A DNA stretch of 41,529 bases from Alphaproteobacteria bacterium (GCA_024279135.1 JAJRRU010000011.1:1-41529), one strand, 5' to 3'; positions 16,067-25,064 are shown, numbered from the stretch's first letter. Numbers and translations are program-made. Notes: generated by a model from the sequence alone, not told the origin.

Positions 16067-16936
16067 TCAATCAAGGTCGATGTGCCCTGCCCGCTCGAGA
16101 CGGTCAGAGATTGAAATGATGGTCAGGATGATGGCCAACATGACCATCGAAAGGGCAGAGCCCAATGGCCAGTTCAATGAACTGCCAAACTGCGATTGGA
16201 TAACACTCGCTACCATGCTCCCATCTGGTCCACCGACCAGGAAGGGAGCGATAAAATCACCCGCAGTGAGGCAGAAAGTGAACGTCATCCCGGCCAGAAC
16301 ACCCGGCAGCGACAAGGGGAAGATGACTTTTATAAATGTCCGGACCGGACCGAGGCCCAAATCCTGGGAAGCCTCGACAAGGTTACGCGGGATTTTTTCC
16401 AGCGCAGTATAAATTGGCATCACCGTAAACGGGATGAAAATATAAGTCAGCGTCACGACCATCGAAAACTGATTGTAAAGAAACAAGTCCGTTGGTTGAT
16501 CAAGGATTCCGACCCACACCAGAAATGAATTCAAGACACCTTCACTGCCCAGAATGGTCTTCCAGGTATACGCCCGTAACAGATAAGAAACCCACAGCGG
16601 TGCGATGACTGCTGTGTACAGAATTGTTCTTACTTTTTGGGACTCGACCTTGAAGACAAGGAAGAAGGCCAGCGGGTAAGCGAACATTAATGACAGGAAC
16701 CCAACAAGCGTCGCTATTTTCAGGGTCCGCAAAATGACCTGAAAATACTGTTCCTTCATAAAGATGGTTGCGTAATTGCCGAACTGAAAATCAGGAACAA
16801 AAGTCGGATACTGTCGAGTGTAAAAGCTGTAAGTAAACATGATCGCGTAAGGCACGATCATGAATAGAAGCGTCCACAACAAAGGTGGTGAAAAAACAGC
16901 GATCGCGATAAGGCGCCTGCGTTTCCTGGGTGTCAT
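16067..16936 (-). CDS. potB: Spermidine/putrescine-type ABC transporter permease PotB
   Basis: A 289-residue inner-membrane permease. A basic N-terminus (MTPRKRRR) precedes the first helix, and the EAA loop is LVEASQDLGLGPVRTFIKVIFPLSLPG. The segment FCLTAGDFIAPFLVGGPDG is a typical PotB landmark. The gene is 3 bp after potA and 12 bp before potC, as in a tightly coupled operon. It forms the heterodimeric channel with PotC. Confidence 0.9.
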   Translation of the reverse strand: MTPRKRRRLIAIAVFSPPLLWTLLFMIVPYAIMFTYSFYTRQYPTFVPDFQFGNYATIFMKEQYFQVILRTLKIATLVGFLSLMFAYPLAFFLVFKVESQKVRTILYTAVIAPLWVSYLLRAYTWKTILGSEGVLNSFLVWVGILDQPTDLFLYNQFSMVVTLTYIFIPFTVMPIYTALEKIPRNLVEASQDLGLGPVRTFIKVIFPLSLPGVLAGMTFTFCLTAGDFIAPFLVGGPDGSMVASVIQSQFGSSLNWPLGSALSMVMLAIILTIISISDRLERAGHIDLD

Positions 16937-16939
16937 GAG

Positions 16940-18064
16940 TTAGTCCTCACCCGTAAACAGATTGATGTTCTCCGGATTTACACCAACTTTGACGATGCTT
17001 CCCTGTTCCGGTGCCTGGGTATTATGCAGGGCCAGCGACAGTGGCATATCGACAAGAAACGGGGGTTCGCCTTCGACATCAAGTTCCAGACGCAGCGTAT
17101 TGCCATAGAAAAATCTCTCTGTGACACGCGCAGTGAAATTATTATGGGCGCTGGTATCACCCTGGGTGCCATCGTCATAATCGAGATATGCTTTTTCGGG
17201 CCGTACACTAACTTGAACTTTTTGACCTGTTCTGATTTTTTGTCCATTTAATTTGACGCGCAGCCGATTGCCGGCAAATGACACTGAGGCCATGGTTGCA
17301 TCAAATTCCTCAACCACGGCATCAATCATATTTGATGTGCCGATGAAATTGGCGACGTAGGGCGTTGCGGGGTGGTCATAGAGCCCGGTCGGGGTGCCAA
17401 TCTGCATAATCCGCCCCTCGTTCATCACGACGATCCGATCAGACATAACCAGAGCTTCTTGCTGATCGTGGGTAACCAGAATAAATGTGATGCCCAATTT
17501 TTCATGCAGATGTTTAAGTTCCACCTGCATTTGTTCACGAAGCTTCACATCCAGAGCGGACATTGGCTCATCGAGTAAAAGGACGCGCGGTTCAAGTGAC
17601 AAGCCTCGCGCCAGGGCAATGCGCTGGCGCTGTCCACCGGATAACTGGCCCGGCATGGTATCAGCCTTTTCCAACAATCCGACCATGTCGAGGAGCTTGC
17701 TTACTCTTTCGTCGGCCTCGGCTTTTCCGATCCCGGAAACCCGTAATCCATAACTGACGTTTTGGGCGACCGTCATATGGGGAAACAGCGCATAATCCTG
17801 AAACACCGTGTTAACGAGACGACGGTAGGGTGGTAATTCCGTGACGTCATTGCCTTCTAATAGAATGGAGCCCTTGTCCGGATATTCAAAACCGGCGATC
17901 ATCCGAAGTGTGGTCGTCTTTCCACAACCTGAAGGGCCCAGCAGGGTAATGAATTCGCCGGTCGCTATATCAAGCGAGAGGTCATCTACTGCCTTAATCG
18001 TTTGGGCGTAAGTCTTGGATATCCCGCGTAATTCAACAATGTTTTTCATATCCGTCTTTATCAA
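16940..18064 (-). CDS. potA: Spermidine/putrescine-type ABC transporter ATPase PotA
   Basis: A 374-residue cytoplasmic ATPase. It has Walker A GPSGCGKTT (about residue 43), Q-loop VFQDYALFPHMTV, signature LSGGQRQRIALARGL, Walker B VLLLDEPMSALD, and H-loop LVTHDQQEA. A C-terminal TOBE/regulatory domain occupies about residues 240-374. The length fits PotA. It lies after potD, separated by a strong stem-loop, and before the permeases. A second in-frame start (MKNIVELRG) five codons downstream is possible. Confidence 0.92.
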   Translation of the reverse strand: MIKTDMKNIVELRGISKTYAQTIKAVDDLSLDIATGEFITLLGPSGCGKTTTLRMIAGFEYPDKGSILLEGNDVTELPPYRRLVNTVFQDYALFPHMTVAQNVSYGLRVSGIGKAEADERVSKLLDMVGLLEKADTMPGQLSGGQRQRIALARGLSLEPRVLLLDEPMSALDVKLREQMQVELKHLHEKLGITFILVTHDQQEALVMSDRIVVMNEGRIMQIGTPTGLYDHPATPYVANFIGTSNMIDAVVEEFDATMASVSFAGNRLRVKLNGQKIRTGQKVQVSVRPEKAYLDYDDGTQGDTSAHNNFTARVTERFFYGNTLRLELDVEGEPPFLVDMPLSLALHNTQAPEQGSIVKVGVNPENINLFTGED

Positions 18065-18096
18065 TATTTTATTTGGTTAGAAAAAAATTAAAAATT

Positions 18097-18136
18097 ATGG
18101 CGACAGGGATATTTTATAGACAGTCCCTGCCGCCAT
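18097..18136 (-). terminator. Stem-loop between potD and potA (attenuator or partial terminator)
   Basis: Arms ATGGCGaCAGGGA and TCCCTGcCGCCAT form a 13-bp stem with one mismatch. On the minus strand it is followed by an AT-rich tract rich in T (AATTTTTAATTTTTTT). It lies directly after the potD stop, so it probably protects potD mRNA and lowers readthrough into potABC, giving excess binding protein. Confidence 0.65.
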
Positions 18137-18146
18137 TTAAATAGAT

Positions 18147-19229
18147 TTAGTTTGCCGCTTTCACAGCATTCCAGATTTCCATATAGGCTTCCTGGCGTTC
18201 TTCAAGGTTTTCCCAAAGCATAAGGCTGTCCATATATCCCACATCATCCTGATGCAGTGTTTTGAACTGTTCAGGCGACATACACTTCTTGGCGACCGCC
18301 TCATTAGCGGCGGAATAACCATTGACGTTTGCAACGCCACACTGGCCCAGATCGGAATTAGCCATATTCAGGAACTTGTAAACACATTCGGTGTTACTCG
18401 TGCCTTTAACAACCATATGAGAATCCATCCAACCCTCAGCGCCTTCGATTGGGATAAATTCTTTGACCGGAATATTCTGCTCGGCCAGAAGACTAGACTG
18501 GTAGCCACCCCAGGTGTTAGAAATCCAAACCTCGCCATTGGCGTACAGATCGACCAATTCGCCCGCAGTAGCCCAGTATTTACGCACCAAGGGCTTCTGT
18601 TCAATCAGGGTGGATTTTGCTTTTTGCAACTGGTCATCGCTCAATTTGTAGATGTTATTGTCGCCATTAAGACGCGCAGCGACATATATAGCGCTCTTGT
18701 CATCCCAAAGAGAAATTTTGCCCTTGTACTGGGGATCCCACAGGTCTTTTAGCGACGTCGGTGGGGTGGAGACTTTATCGGTACGATACATGAAAGGAAT
18801 AGAGCCCCATGCATACGGAACGCCCCAGACCTTACCATCTTCATTGATACCACCTGTTTCAGCGAACTTGGGATAGATGCCTTCCCAGCCATTGATCTTG
18901 GTAATATCAATCGGCTCTACAAAACCGGCGCGGATCATAATCTTGGTGGTATCGATCGATGGGGTGATAATGTCGTAGATACCGCCACCTGCCGCGAGTT
19001 TGGCGGCAAAATCGTCATTCGAGCCAACGTACGTCGCCAGGACCTTACATCCGCTGGCTTTTTCAAAAGGCTTGATGAAACTGTCATCGGCGTAGCCTTC
19101 CCAGGTCAGCAGACTGACTTCGCCCGCATTCGCGAAACCTACCATAGGCATCAATGCGACGCCAATTGCTGCTACGGTTGAAATGAATGAAGCCGACTTC
19201 TTCACTATGTTTTTTCTAAAGAATATCAT
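18147..19229 (-). CDS. potD: Polyamine-type periplasmic binding protein (PotD family)
   Basis: A 360-residue secreted receptor. The signal peptide occupies about the first 35 residues, ending GFANA before GEVSLLTWEGYADDSF, the usual mature start of PotD-like proteins. Further landmarks are YDIITPSIDTTKIMIRAGFVEPID, VPYAWGSIPFMYRTDK and SLWDDKSAIYVAA. It captures a polyamine-like cation in the periplasm for PotABC. A sigma-54 promoter lies 116 bp upstream of the start, and the gene is followed by a stem-loop and then potABC and an aldehyde dehydrogenase. The family also includes receptors for non-polyamine ligands, and ligand residues cannot be assigned by eye. Confidence 0.88.
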   Translation of the reverse strand: MIFFRKNIVKKSASFISTVAAIGVALMPMVGFANAGEVSLLTWEGYADDSFIKPFEKASGCKVLATYVGSNDDFAAKLAAGGGIYDIITPSIDTTKIMIRAGFVEPIDITKINGWEGIYPKFAETGGINEDGKVWGVPYAWGSIPFMYRTDKVSTPPTSLKDLWDPQYKGKISLWDDKSAIYVAARLNGDNNIYKLSDDQLQKAKSTLIEQKPLVRKYWATAGELVDLYANGEVWISNTWGGYQSSLLAEQNIPVKEFIPIEGAEGWMDSHMVVKGTSNTECVYKFLNMANSDLGQCGVANVNGYSAANEAVAKKCMSPEQFKTLHQDDVGYMDSLMLWENLEERQEAYMEIWNAVKAAN

Positions 19230-19344
19230 CTTGTATCAAACTCCCTGTTCTGAACCCTGTCGGGCCAGGATGAATTATGGTCTGTTTATACTAATTGGAG
19301 GGGATGCGAACAGGCTCCCCCCAGAATCGAAGCACTCACTACGT

Positions 19345-19360
19345 AGCAAAGAGCATGCCA
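19345..19360 (-). promoter_or_regulatory. Sigma-54 (-24/-12) promoter for potDABC-aldehyde dehydrogenase
   Basis: On the minus strand TGGCATGCTCTTTGCT matches the RpoN consensus TGGCAC-N5-TTGCW in spacing and in all but one core base. It lies 116 bp upstream of potD in a 333-bp gap (19230-19562) with no gene. An enhancer-binding protein gene ends at the far side of the gap. Confidence 0.8.
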
Positions 19361-19531
19361 TCAAGTGCACCCGGTTTGTCTCGCTTGATGATTTTGGGTC
19401 CTCCGTGGTGCTTATCTGCTTGAAAACATGAGAATTTTAAACTGATGCGCCTTCATTCCTCTTTACACATACAGCATCAGCATGGATGAATTGAAGCCGT
19501 TCAACAGCATGCCAAAAGGCCCAAGTAAACA

Positions 19532-19542
19532 AATTTGCATCA
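19532..19542. promoter_or_regulatory. Candidate enhancer element (AATTTGCATCA) upstream of potD
   Basis: AATTTGCATCA, followed at 19564 by TATGCATCATCA, lies about 170-200 bp upstream of the potD -24 element. The same words occur fused upstream of the second aldehyde dehydrogenase and, diverged, upstream of the flavoprotein operon, each at enhancer distance from a -24/-12 promoter. These may be binding sites of the enhancer-binding protein; this is inference. Confidence 0.4.
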
Positions 19543-19562
19543 CTCTTAACTGGGATGGCATA

Positions 19563-21053
19563 CTATGCATCATCACACAATACTTCCCGGCTTTTCCGTA
19601 CGATAGTGGCAATATTAACCCCAAGGGCATCAGCCGTTTTGCGTTTACTTCCATAATGAACAATGGCTACTGCGACAAATGCCTCTTCAAATTCACGAAC
19701 AACTTCTTTCAAGGGGCGTTTGAGTTCCAGTTCCTCATTTATATCCTTGAAACCGTCGAGTACGCTTGACTTCGGATCACCCTTTCCATTCGATTTAGGA
19801 GTGATTTTGGAAGCCGTTCCCGGACGAATCCAGTCGGGTAATTCACTGACCTTTGCGACACTACCACTAACAACGGCCATATGCTCTACGACATTATGAA
19901 GTTCACGGATGTTACCGGGGTAATCGTAGTTCAACAAAACCTTGAGACTCTCTTCGTCAAAGCTTAAGGACTGGTTTCGTCGTTTACCCAATTGGGCAGT
20001 AAAACGATCAAGGAAGCGGGGAATCATGTCTGGACAATCACGAAGTGAAGGAACTTTCAAAGCAAAAACATTTAGCCTGTAGTACAAATCTTTACGGAAG
20101 GTCTTCTGATCCACCATATCGACAAGGTCACGATTGGTGGCGGCAAGCAGGCGAACACGAACTTTTTTATATTCCGTAGAACCGATCCTTTGCACTTTCC
20201 CATCTTCCAGGAATTTCAATAGCTTGGCCTGCGAAGACAGAGGAATTTCTCCTACCTCGTCCAAAAACAGCGTCCCACCATTCGCGGCCTCGGCGAAACC
20301 TTTTTTACCTCGTTGCAGGGCTCCGGTAAAGGCACCGCGTTCATAACCGAACATTTCCGATTCAAACAGGGTTTCCGGAATACTGCCGCAGTTGACATGA
20401 ATAAAGGGCTTCTTTTCCCCTACTCCATTTTCATGCAGATAGTGTGCGATTACTGTTTTTCCGACCCCGGATTCTCCTGTTAGCAAAACCCGCATACCCA
20501 GGGACATAGCTTTGCCTCCCTGGGCAACTATTAGTTTGGTATCTTCGTTCAGAATGATTTCGTCTTCATCATCTGAGTCCAATTCACCTTGGTCAAAGAG
20601 GAGATACGAACCATCGCCAGAAGCTTTTTTCTTCAGCCAGTTAATCCGGTCAAGACTGGTCTGCAGAACAAGAAAAAAGGCGGCGTCACCATTATTGCCA
20701 TGAATTGGGATCAAGCTCAGCAGAACTTCTCGTCCTTGACCCGAGTCCTCCATAGTGTTGACAGTTGTCTCCGTATCCATAGCTTCCTGGATAGAGGAAA
20801 AGGAAAATATGCCATTTCCTGCAATTGCGAAATCCCAGAATGGCCGATCAATCCAGTCTGAGCGTTTAATCGCATTGATACCCTCGGCAGCATCATTGAT
20901 GGAAATGATCAGGCGACGCCGATTGACCACGATTACCCCATCAGGATAATAATTTGAAAGAGCCTGAAAACGCGGATCATCAACAAAATCACGCAGTTCC
21001 GCACCGCTCTTCATTTGCCGTTCGGCACTATCTTTAGCCGCTTCAAATCTCAC
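19563..21053 (-). CDS. Sigma-54-dependent enhancer-binding transcriptional activator with N-terminal PAS domain
   Basis: A 496-residue regulator. Residues about 20-150 are a PAS-like sensor (PDGVIVVNRRRLIISINDAAEGI). The AAA+ domain (about 175-410) has Walker A GESGVGKT, the sigma-54 contact loop GAFTGA within GYERGAFTGALQ, Walker B GTLFLDEVGEI, and the arginine-finger region FRKDLYYRLNVF. A Fis-type helix-turn-helix closes the protein (YGSKRKTADALGVNIATIVRKSREV). It should drive RpoN promoters. Three such promoters flank it, at 19345, 22348 and 30481, making potDABC, both aldehyde dehydrogenases and the flavoprotein/ETF operon its likely regulon. The signal sensed is unknown. Confidence 0.93.
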   Translation of the reverse strand: MRFEAAKDSAERQMKSGAELRDFVDDPRFQALSNYYPDGVIVVNRRRLIISINDAAEGINAIKRSDWIDRPFWDFAIAGNGIFSFSSIQEAMDTETTVNTMEDSGQGREVLLSLIPIHGNNGDAAFFLVLQTSLDRINWLKKKASGDGSYLLFDQGELDSDDEDEIILNEDTKLIVAQGGKAMSLGMRVLLTGESGVGKTVIAHYLHENGVGEKKPFIHVNCGSIPETLFESEMFGYERGAFTGALQRGKKGFAEAANGGTLFLDEVGEIPLSSQAKLLKFLEDGKVQRIGSTEYKKVRVRLLAATNRDLVDMVDQKTFRKDLYYRLNVFALKVPSLRDCPDMIPRFLDRFTAQLGKRRNQSLSFDEESLKVLLNYDYPGNIRELHNVVEHMAVVSGSVAKVSELPDWIRPGTASKITPKSNGKGDPKSSVLDGFKDINEELELKRPLKEVVREFEEAFVAVAIVHYGSKRKTADALGVNIATIVRKSREVLCDDA

Positions 21054-21105
21054 TGTGCTTTCCCAATCCAGTATGATTTTTCAAACCAATGCTTTTGGCT
21101 TCCCA

Positions 21106-22011
21106 TCACGGTTCCTCCTGCACGCAGCCTAAAACCCGTAGTACAACAACAAATCGGCCCGCCAATTCACCGTCGATGATTTGTGTAAGTGTCATGTCAC
21201 AAAAGCGGGCAATTGAATCGGCGCAATTAACTGGCACCACTGCCCGAGTAAAGGCAATATCGTGACGTGATCTTAGTTTCGTGATGAAAGGTTCTATGGC
21301 GATAATCGGGGAAATATCGTTGCCCCGGTACTGTTCAAGACTCCAGCCAAGATTTTCCTCGAAGGCTTTATTGGCCGATTGCAGCACACCACTCTTTTCA
21401 ATGACTAAAATAGGATCTGGCACCGTATTTAATATGCTGCGAGTAGCGATTTCTCTTTGCTGTAAACGGTTATGCTTCCGCCTGATCTCCGTCAGGTCAC
21501 GTGCTGTTCCATACAGGCGGAACAACGTGGCTCCTTCAATATGACAACGCACGGTATTTTCCGCATAAATAGTTTGACCGTTGTGATCCACATCTATTGA
21601 TGGTGCATTATCCAGGGAAAAATCGTTGTCAATTACCTGGCGGATGAAGCTTTCATTCTCTCGATTTCGAGGAAAATAGAGGTCAACCGGCTGGTCATTA
21701 AATTCGATGTTTGCAGGTAAGTTGTAGAGCCTTGACATGGCTTCATTACAAAAACGCCAAGATCGTTTATTTTCAAAAATTTGGCGGATGATCTCATCAT
21801 CCGATTGCGCAATATCGACTGTTTCTGAAAATTCGATACACCACATGGCTTCTGTCGAGGCATCGATAAAACCCCGAAGCATATCGTAGGTGGTCTCAAG
21901 TTCCCGAAACCGTGAAAGTAAATATTCCGGATTCGCTTCGGCCATTTGCATGCTCTTCTCCGTAGCAGCGGGCTGCCGCCGTTTGTCATTTTTTTTAGAA
22001 CGGCCACTCAT
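21106..22011 (-). CDS. PAS-domain protein without an output domain (probable sensor partner)
   Basis: A 301-residue soluble protein with a basic N-terminus. A first PAS-like region is at about residues 40-165 (MWCIEF, WRFCNEAMSRLYNLPA, YGTARDLTEIR). A connecting helix (HNRLQQREIATR) leads to a second PAS at about 185-295 (ILNTVPDPILVIEKSGVLQSANKAFEENLGW). No kinase, cyclase or DNA-binding part is visible. It ends about 50 bp before the enhancer-binding protein and is transcribed in the same direction. It may sense the amine or the redox state and modulate the activator by protein contact. That role is inferred from position only. Confidence 0.8.
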   Translation of the reverse strand: MSGRSKKNDKRRQPAATEKSMQMAEANPEYLLSRFRELETTYDMLRGFIDASTEAMWCIEFSETVDIAQSDDEIIRQIFENKRSWRFCNEAMSRLYNLPANIEFNDQPVDLYFPRNRENESFIRQVIDNDFSLDNAPSIDVDHNGQTIYAENTVRCHIEGATLFRLYGTARDLTEIRRKHNRLQQREIATRSILNTVPDPILVIEKSGVLQSANKAFEENLGWSLEQYRGNDISPIIAIEPFITKLRSRHDIAFTRAVVPVNCADSIARFCDMTLTQIIDGELAGRFVVVLRVLGCVQEEP

Positions 22012-22021
22012 AATCTTCCAT

Positions 22022-22081
22022 CCCTTAATCGTTTGTCCCTAAATATTCTGTGCCTTAACATCCTGTCCCTTAGATCTGTTG
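22022..22081. repeat. Four-copy degenerate 15-bp tandem repeat in the PAS-gene leader
   Basis: Four consecutive 15-mers start with CCCTTAA, CCCTAAA, GCCTTAA and CCCTTAG and mostly end with CTGT or TTGT. On the coding (minus) strand each unit carries a TTAAGG(G)-like Shine-Dalgarno core, and the last one lies about 9-14 bp before the PAS start codon. It could be a protein-binding array, a translation-tuning leader or a replication-slippage product. Confidence 0.6.
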
Positions 22082-22250
22082 CGATGTGCACTTCCGAAAC
22101 AATCAGAAAAGCCAAAGGCATACCTTTAGAACAAGGTTTGTTGGAAGTAACAGCAAAAATCATTCCAACCATCAAAACCACAAGAAAACTCTTCTAAAAC
22201 CCGATTTTTGAAAAGAAACACCCCAATTATGCATGCATGAAAAATACAAC

Positions 22251-22267
22251 TATGCATATTTGCATCA
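22251..22267. promoter_or_regulatory. Candidate enhancer element upstream of the second aldehyde dehydrogenase
   Basis: TATGCATATTTGCATCA lies about 81-97 bp before the -24 element at 22348, with further ATGCATGCAT and TTGCAT words around it. It matches 14 of 17 bases with the site upstream of the flavoprotein operon. This is a plausible enhancer-binding-protein site, by inference. The gap 22012-22481 holds this site, the repeat and the promoter, and no gene. Confidence 0.45.
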
Positions 22268-22347
22268 TTTCATTGCATTTTTCAATCATTCAGTATTGAT
22301 AAATCCTCATTTACTCCAAAACATCCTCATTCCAGTGCCAAAATGGC

Positions 22348-22363
22348 TGGCACGGGTCTTGCG
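22348..22363 (+). promoter_or_regulatory. Sigma-54 (-24/-12) promoter for the second aldehyde dehydrogenase
   Basis: TGGCACGGGTCTTGCG matches TGGCAC-N5-TTGC perfectly, 119 bp before the ATG of the aldehyde dehydrogenase. With the two other sites it defines a coherent RpoN regulon around the activator. Confidence 0.85.
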
Positions 22364-22481
22364 AACCAAGGGTATAGCGATAGCGGTATTGATCGGATAC
22401 GTCAGCCAGAATTTACAGAATTGTGTAATACAGCCCTTAGATTGAATGTATTCACAAATGAACCAGAGGAGAGATTAACAA

Positions 22482-23969
22482 ATGACGACACCATCAGGGG
22501 GCGCTGCCCTTACAAAAGGAGCGTTGATTGACGGCAAGTGGGAGACGGGTTCTGCCGGGACTTTCGATGTATACTCTCCTCATTCAGGTGAAATCATTCA
22601 CAGTGTTGAGAGATGCTCCACTGCTGACGTAGAAAAAGCAGTCGCCTCGGCCAAGGCCGCCCAACCGGGCTGGGCTGGGCTTCCTAACATTGAGCGGGCA
22701 AAGATTTTGAAAAAAATCCATGCCTTGTTTCTGGAACGAGCCGAGCCTATTGCACAGATGATTGTTGCTGAAATTGGCAAGACCATCACCGACTCACGAG
22801 AGGAAGTCTTTGAGTATTCCGCACCATCATGGGGCAAAGCCGCAGAGGAACTTCTGCGCCACCGCGGATTGTCCCTGCCCTCTACCCAGGAACAAACGAC
22901 CAATAAGCGCCTGGTGTTAACCCACCGGCCACTAGGCGTTGTTGCGGCGATAACACCCTATAACTTCCCAACCGACATATCATCAATTGCCCTGGCCCAC
23001 ATCATCGCTGGCGGCAACACCGTTATTTGGAAACCATCCGAATACGCAGCCGTTTCCTGCGCTTTGGTCGCCGACCTTTTTAGTGAAGCAGGCCTTCCCG
23101 ATGGTGTCATCAATGTTATTCAGGGGGTTGGCGACGTTGGCGCAGCCCTGGTCGAACACGAAGACATCATGGGAATTTTCTTCACGGGTTCCACCGCGAC
23201 TGGCAAGAAAATCGCCCGTAATGCCGTATTGAAGCCGCAATTGCTGGAACTTGGTGGTGACGGTCCGTTTATAATCCTCGAGGACGCCGATATCGACGCA
23301 GCAGTCGATGGCGCGATGAACGGTTGTTTCTACTATAGTGGTCAGGTGTGTACGTCGGCCGAGCGACTGTTGGTTCACGAGGACGTCTATGAAGAGTTCG
23401 TCACGAAGTTCAAGGCAAAAGTCCGAGAATTGAAAATCGGCGACCCCGCCAGCGAAGATACCGAGATGGGCCCCCTTTGTAATCAGACAACATTAAATCG
23501 CGTCATTGAGCATGTCGAAGACGCCGTCGCAAAAGGCGCTGTCATTGAGCAAACCGGCCCAAAGAAAGGATTATATTACCCGGCAACCGTTCTAACCGGC
23601 GTTACCACGGATATGTTGATCGCACAGGAAGAAACCTTTGGCCCGGTGGCACCGATTATCAAAATTAGCTCTGCTGAAGAGGCGATTGAAATCGCCAACC
23701 AGAGCAAACTTGGATTGATTGCCTCGCTATGGACCCGTGATCTGGCGACCGCCTGGCGGGTGGGTGAAGCCTTGCCACATGGTTCGGTGAACATTAACGA
23801 AACCAGCAACTACTGGGATCAACTCGCCCCCTTCGGCGGAGCAGGCCAAAGCGGCGTCGGACGCGAGCTTTCCCAGTGGTTCCTTGAAACCTTTACCGAG
23901 CGCAAATTGCTGGTCTTTGATCTTGGTGGTAAGGACCGCTATGACCGTCGCGCCGAAGGCGGTTGGTAG
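22482..23969 (+). CDS. NAD(P)-dependent aldehyde dehydrogenase
   Basis: A 495-residue ALDH. Visible are the nucleotide-binding ITPYNFPTDISSIALAHIIAGGNTVIWKPSE (about residues 158-188), FTGSTATGK, the general-base Glu in LLELGGDGPFI (about 255), the nucleophile Cys in YYSGQVCTSAERLLV (about 289), and EETFGPVAPI. A good Shine-Dalgarno (GAGGAGAG) precedes the ATG. It has its own sigma-54 promoter and converges on the etfA end. Its family resembles succinate-semialdehyde and small-aldehyde dehydrogenases rather than PuuC. It probably oxidises the aldehyde made by the amine-oxidising flavoprotein encoded opposite. The aldehyde itself is unknown. Confidence 0.88.
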   Translation: MTTPSGGAALTKGALIDGKWETGSAGTFDVYSPHSGEIIHSVERCSTADVEKAVASAKAAQPGWAGLPNIERAKILKKIHALFLERAEPIAQMIVAEIGKTITDSREEVFEYSAPSWGKAAEELLRHRGLSLPSTQEQTTNKRLVLTHRPLGVVAAITPYNFPTDISSIALAHIIAGGNTVIWKPSEYAAVSCALVADLFSEAGLPDGVINVIQGVGDVGAALVEHEDIMGIFFTGSTATGKKIARNAVLKPQLLELGGDGPFIILEDADIDAAVDGAMNGCFYYSGQVCTSAERLLVHEDVYEEFVTKFKAKVRELKIGDPASEDTEMGPLCNQTTLNRVIEHVEDAVAKGAVIEQTGPKKGLYYPATVLTGVTTDMLIAQEETFGPVAPIIKISSAEEAIEIANQSKLGLIASLWTRDLATAWRVGEALPHGSVNINETSNYWDQLAPFGGAGQSGVGRELSQWFLETFTERKLLVFDLGGKDRYDRRAEGGW

Positions 23970-23987
23970 CATTCTCTCCCCAACTAA

Positions 23988-24039
23988 AAAACCGGGACAT
24001 CCGCAAATCCAGAAATCGATTTACGGTATGTTCCGGTTT
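23988..24039 (+). terminator. Long hairpin terminator between convergent aldehyde dehydrogenase and etfA
   Basis: AAACCGGgACAT pairs with ATGTtCCGGTTT, and the inner CCGcAAATC pairs with GATTTaCGG, giving a stem of about 20 bp. CTTTT follows on the plus strand and an A tract precedes it, so it could serve both directions. Remaining bases to 24095 show no gene. Confidence 0.7.
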
Positions 24040-24095
24040 CTTTTAGCTCTTAGGAAAATGAGCAAAACAGTTGGGGGAAAACAATTATCCCGGCC

Positions 24096-25061
24096 TCAGT
24101 TAAACTGACGTTCCAGGGCTTCTGCTAATTCAAAAATATCCATATTCACGCCATAGGTTGCGACATTGAAGATTGGTGCATTGGCATCGGTATTAACGGC
24201 GATTATTGTGTCTACATGCTTCATGCCGTGAAGATGCTGCACAGCCCCTGAAATACCCAGGGCGATATAAAGATTACAACTTGCCGCAACCTTGCCCGTT
24301 AGCCCGACCTGATGGGCTTTTGGCAGCCAGGCTGCATCGGCAATGGGACGCGAGCAGCCAAGGGTCGCCCCCATTCGATCCGCCAACACGGCAAAACGGG
24401 AGACATGTTCTTCATCCTGAATACCGCGGCCAATGGACATGATAAATTCGGACTTAGCGATATCGATACCAGCGCTCGGTGGCTCGATGTATTTGATATG
24501 GTTGGTGTCGGCTGATATTTCCGACAAGTCCAGACTGCTTTGTGAAAGACTTACCTGGGCCATTTCTTCAGGGGCCGGGAATGTCGCGGCGCGCAACATC
24601 ATGACGGTCACACAAGCACCAGGAAAGCTGACCTCGACAAACGCCTTGCCCTCATAAATAGCGCGCGTCGCTACAATCTCACCTTCCAAGCAATCAATCT
24701 CGAACACATCGGAGGCAAAGCCGCCGCCAAGTTGTGTCGCGAGGGCGGGCCCAAAGGCCATTCCGTTTACCGTATGTCCCAACAGGATCAACTCAGGTTG
24801 ATGGGCTTGAGCCTCACCCAACACAACTTCCCCATAAATTTTAGAGTCGAAATAATCGCTACCGACTCTCGCTAAAATAATTTCGTCTACGCCTTCATAA
24901 CTTAGGGAGTTAGCATAAGTATTGGGGCAATCGGAAATCACCAGCACCATCAGGGGGCCGCCAACTTTTTTCTTCATCGATAGCCCTGCCCCGATCACCT
25001 CATTGGTGATAGCGGACACTTCCCCGTGTCTGTGCTCCGTGACAACAAGAATTCCTGACAT
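24096..25061 (-). CDS. etfA: Electron transfer flavoprotein alpha subunit
   Basis: A 321-residue EtfA. The N-terminal half is the ETF fold. The C-terminal FAD domain is well conserved: MSIGRGIQDEEHV, GATLGCSRPIADAAWLPKAHQVGLTGK (with the conserved SR and QVG-TGK), LYIALGISGAVQHLHGM, and IIAVNTDANAPIFNVATYG. It carries the FAD that accepts electrons from the dehydrogenase. The gene is 3 bp downstream of the fusion gene that encodes the only ETF beta in the window, so the partner is the C-terminal domain of that fusion. The length is normal. Confidence 0.93.
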   Translation of the reverse strand: MSGILVVTEHRHGEVSAITNEVIGAGLSMKKKVGGPLMVLVISDCPNTYANSLSYEGVDEIILARVGSDYFDSKIYGEVVLGEAQAHQPELILLGHTVNGMAFGPALATQLGGGFASDVFEIDCLEGEIVATRAIYEGKAFVEVSFPGACVTVMMLRAATFPAPEEMAQVSLSQSSLDLSEISADTNHIKYIEPPSAGIDIAKSEFIMSIGRGIQDEEHVSRFAVLADRMGATLGCSRPIADAAWLPKAHQVGLTGKVAASCNLYIALGISGAVQHLHGMKHVDTIIAVNTDANAPIFNVATYGVNMDIFELAEALERQFN

Positions 25062-25064
25062 GAC

